Below, piece after piece: positions 23,334 through 23,562 of a DNA stretch of 23,562 nucleotides. The notes beneath the pieces are model-generated. The model searched no databases, was not told the origin of the DNA, and was given only the letters and a program-made list of their open reading frames with translations. Location: contig DAIUBN010000024.1 of NCBI GenBank assembly GCA_036846645.1, positions 1-23,562 of the forward strand. Direction: 5' to 3'. The DNA comes from JAAYUD01 sp036846645 (GTDB lineage: Bacteria > Bacteroidota > Bacteroidia > Bacteroidales > Bacteroidaceae). A program made the translations under genes and the position numbers. Each line of letters begins with the position of its first letter. The first letter of the stretch is position 1.

Positions 23334-23562
23334 TAAAAATAAATTATCCATCACTTTGCCACTGCACCCCCACGCAGTAAATTACTGGTATCCACTATCT
23401 TATCTGTGCACTTATTACACCGCCAGAGAAATGAGTACTCGAAATCGGGTTCAGAGTACCCCATAAGTATGTATTTAACAATTACCCTTTACTTAGACCG
23501 TTTCTAATCTATCGTGAGTTCGATGTATTTTAATTAGTTGAATAATAGGTAAAAGCGATATT
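23334..23562. other. Intergenic sequence with no recognised gene
   Basis: No open frame of note on either strand. It holds a small ACTGC/GCAGT hairpin (23361-23378) without a T tract and a GTACTC/GAGTAC dyad near 23437-23458. Nothing here supports a tRNA or a terminator call. Confidence 0.6.

Noticed and set aside
23434..23462. Sequence resembling a tRNA T-arm (GGTTCAGAGTACCCC)
   Set aside because: No acceptor, D-arm or anticodon arm could be arranged around it, so it is not a tRNA.

Overview
The window looks like chromosomal DNA from a member of the Bacteroidales, probably the Bacteroidaceae or a close relative. The evidence is moderate AT richness, many upstream elements matching the Bacteroidetes promoter consensus (TTTG about 19-23 bp before TAnnTTTG), weak Shine-Dalgarno sequences, DUF4270 and Bacteroidetes-type outer-membrane proteins, a GroEL ending in GMGGMM, and Bacteroidetes-type AroA and split HipA proteins. 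No rRNA, tRNA, CRISPR array, insertion sequence or phage gene was seen.

Layout. Positions 1-3320 (minus strand): a secreted GH78 alpha-L-rhamnosidase followed by a truncated RbsD/FucU-like sugar-mutarotase gene that runs off the left edge. Positions 3613-10130 (plus strand): a compact cluster of six genes. They are a VTC-type polyphosphate-polymerase-like tunnel enzyme, a DUF4956 multi-pass membrane protein, a DUF2490 outer-membrane protein, a large beta-helix lipoprotein of the Cthe_2159 type, and a LytS-type histidine kinase with its LytTR response regulator. A striking 19-bp perfect inverted repeat lies over the predicted kinase promoter. A bidirectional terminator at 10131-10177 closes the cluster.

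Positions 10189-13973 (minus strand): a DUF4270 lipoprotein, an FadL/OmpP1-like outer-membrane barrel and a secreted C1B cysteine peptidase. Positions 14194-15276 (plus): a six-bladed kelch lipoprotein. Positions 15458-17421 (plus): groES-groEL, with a possible sigma-54-like element upstream. Positions 17571-19061 (minus): a three-gene HipB-HipS-HipT toxin-antitoxin module whose upstream region has three operator-like dyads spaced exactly 41 bp apart. Positions 19211-21192 (minus): a glycine-zipper lipoprotein and an exported Ntn-hydrolase of the C45/AAT type. Positions 21246-22010 (minus): a TIGR02757/DUF2400 protein. Positions 22101-23333 (plus): aroA. The last 229 bases show no recognisable gene.

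The two most interesting units are (a) the polyphosphate-polymerase-like/DUF4956/DUF2490/beta-helix cluster with its own two-component system, which looks like an envelope polymer synthesis-and-display system of unknown product, and (b) the split hipBST module with a zinc-ribbon-like extension on its kinase and a phased operator array.
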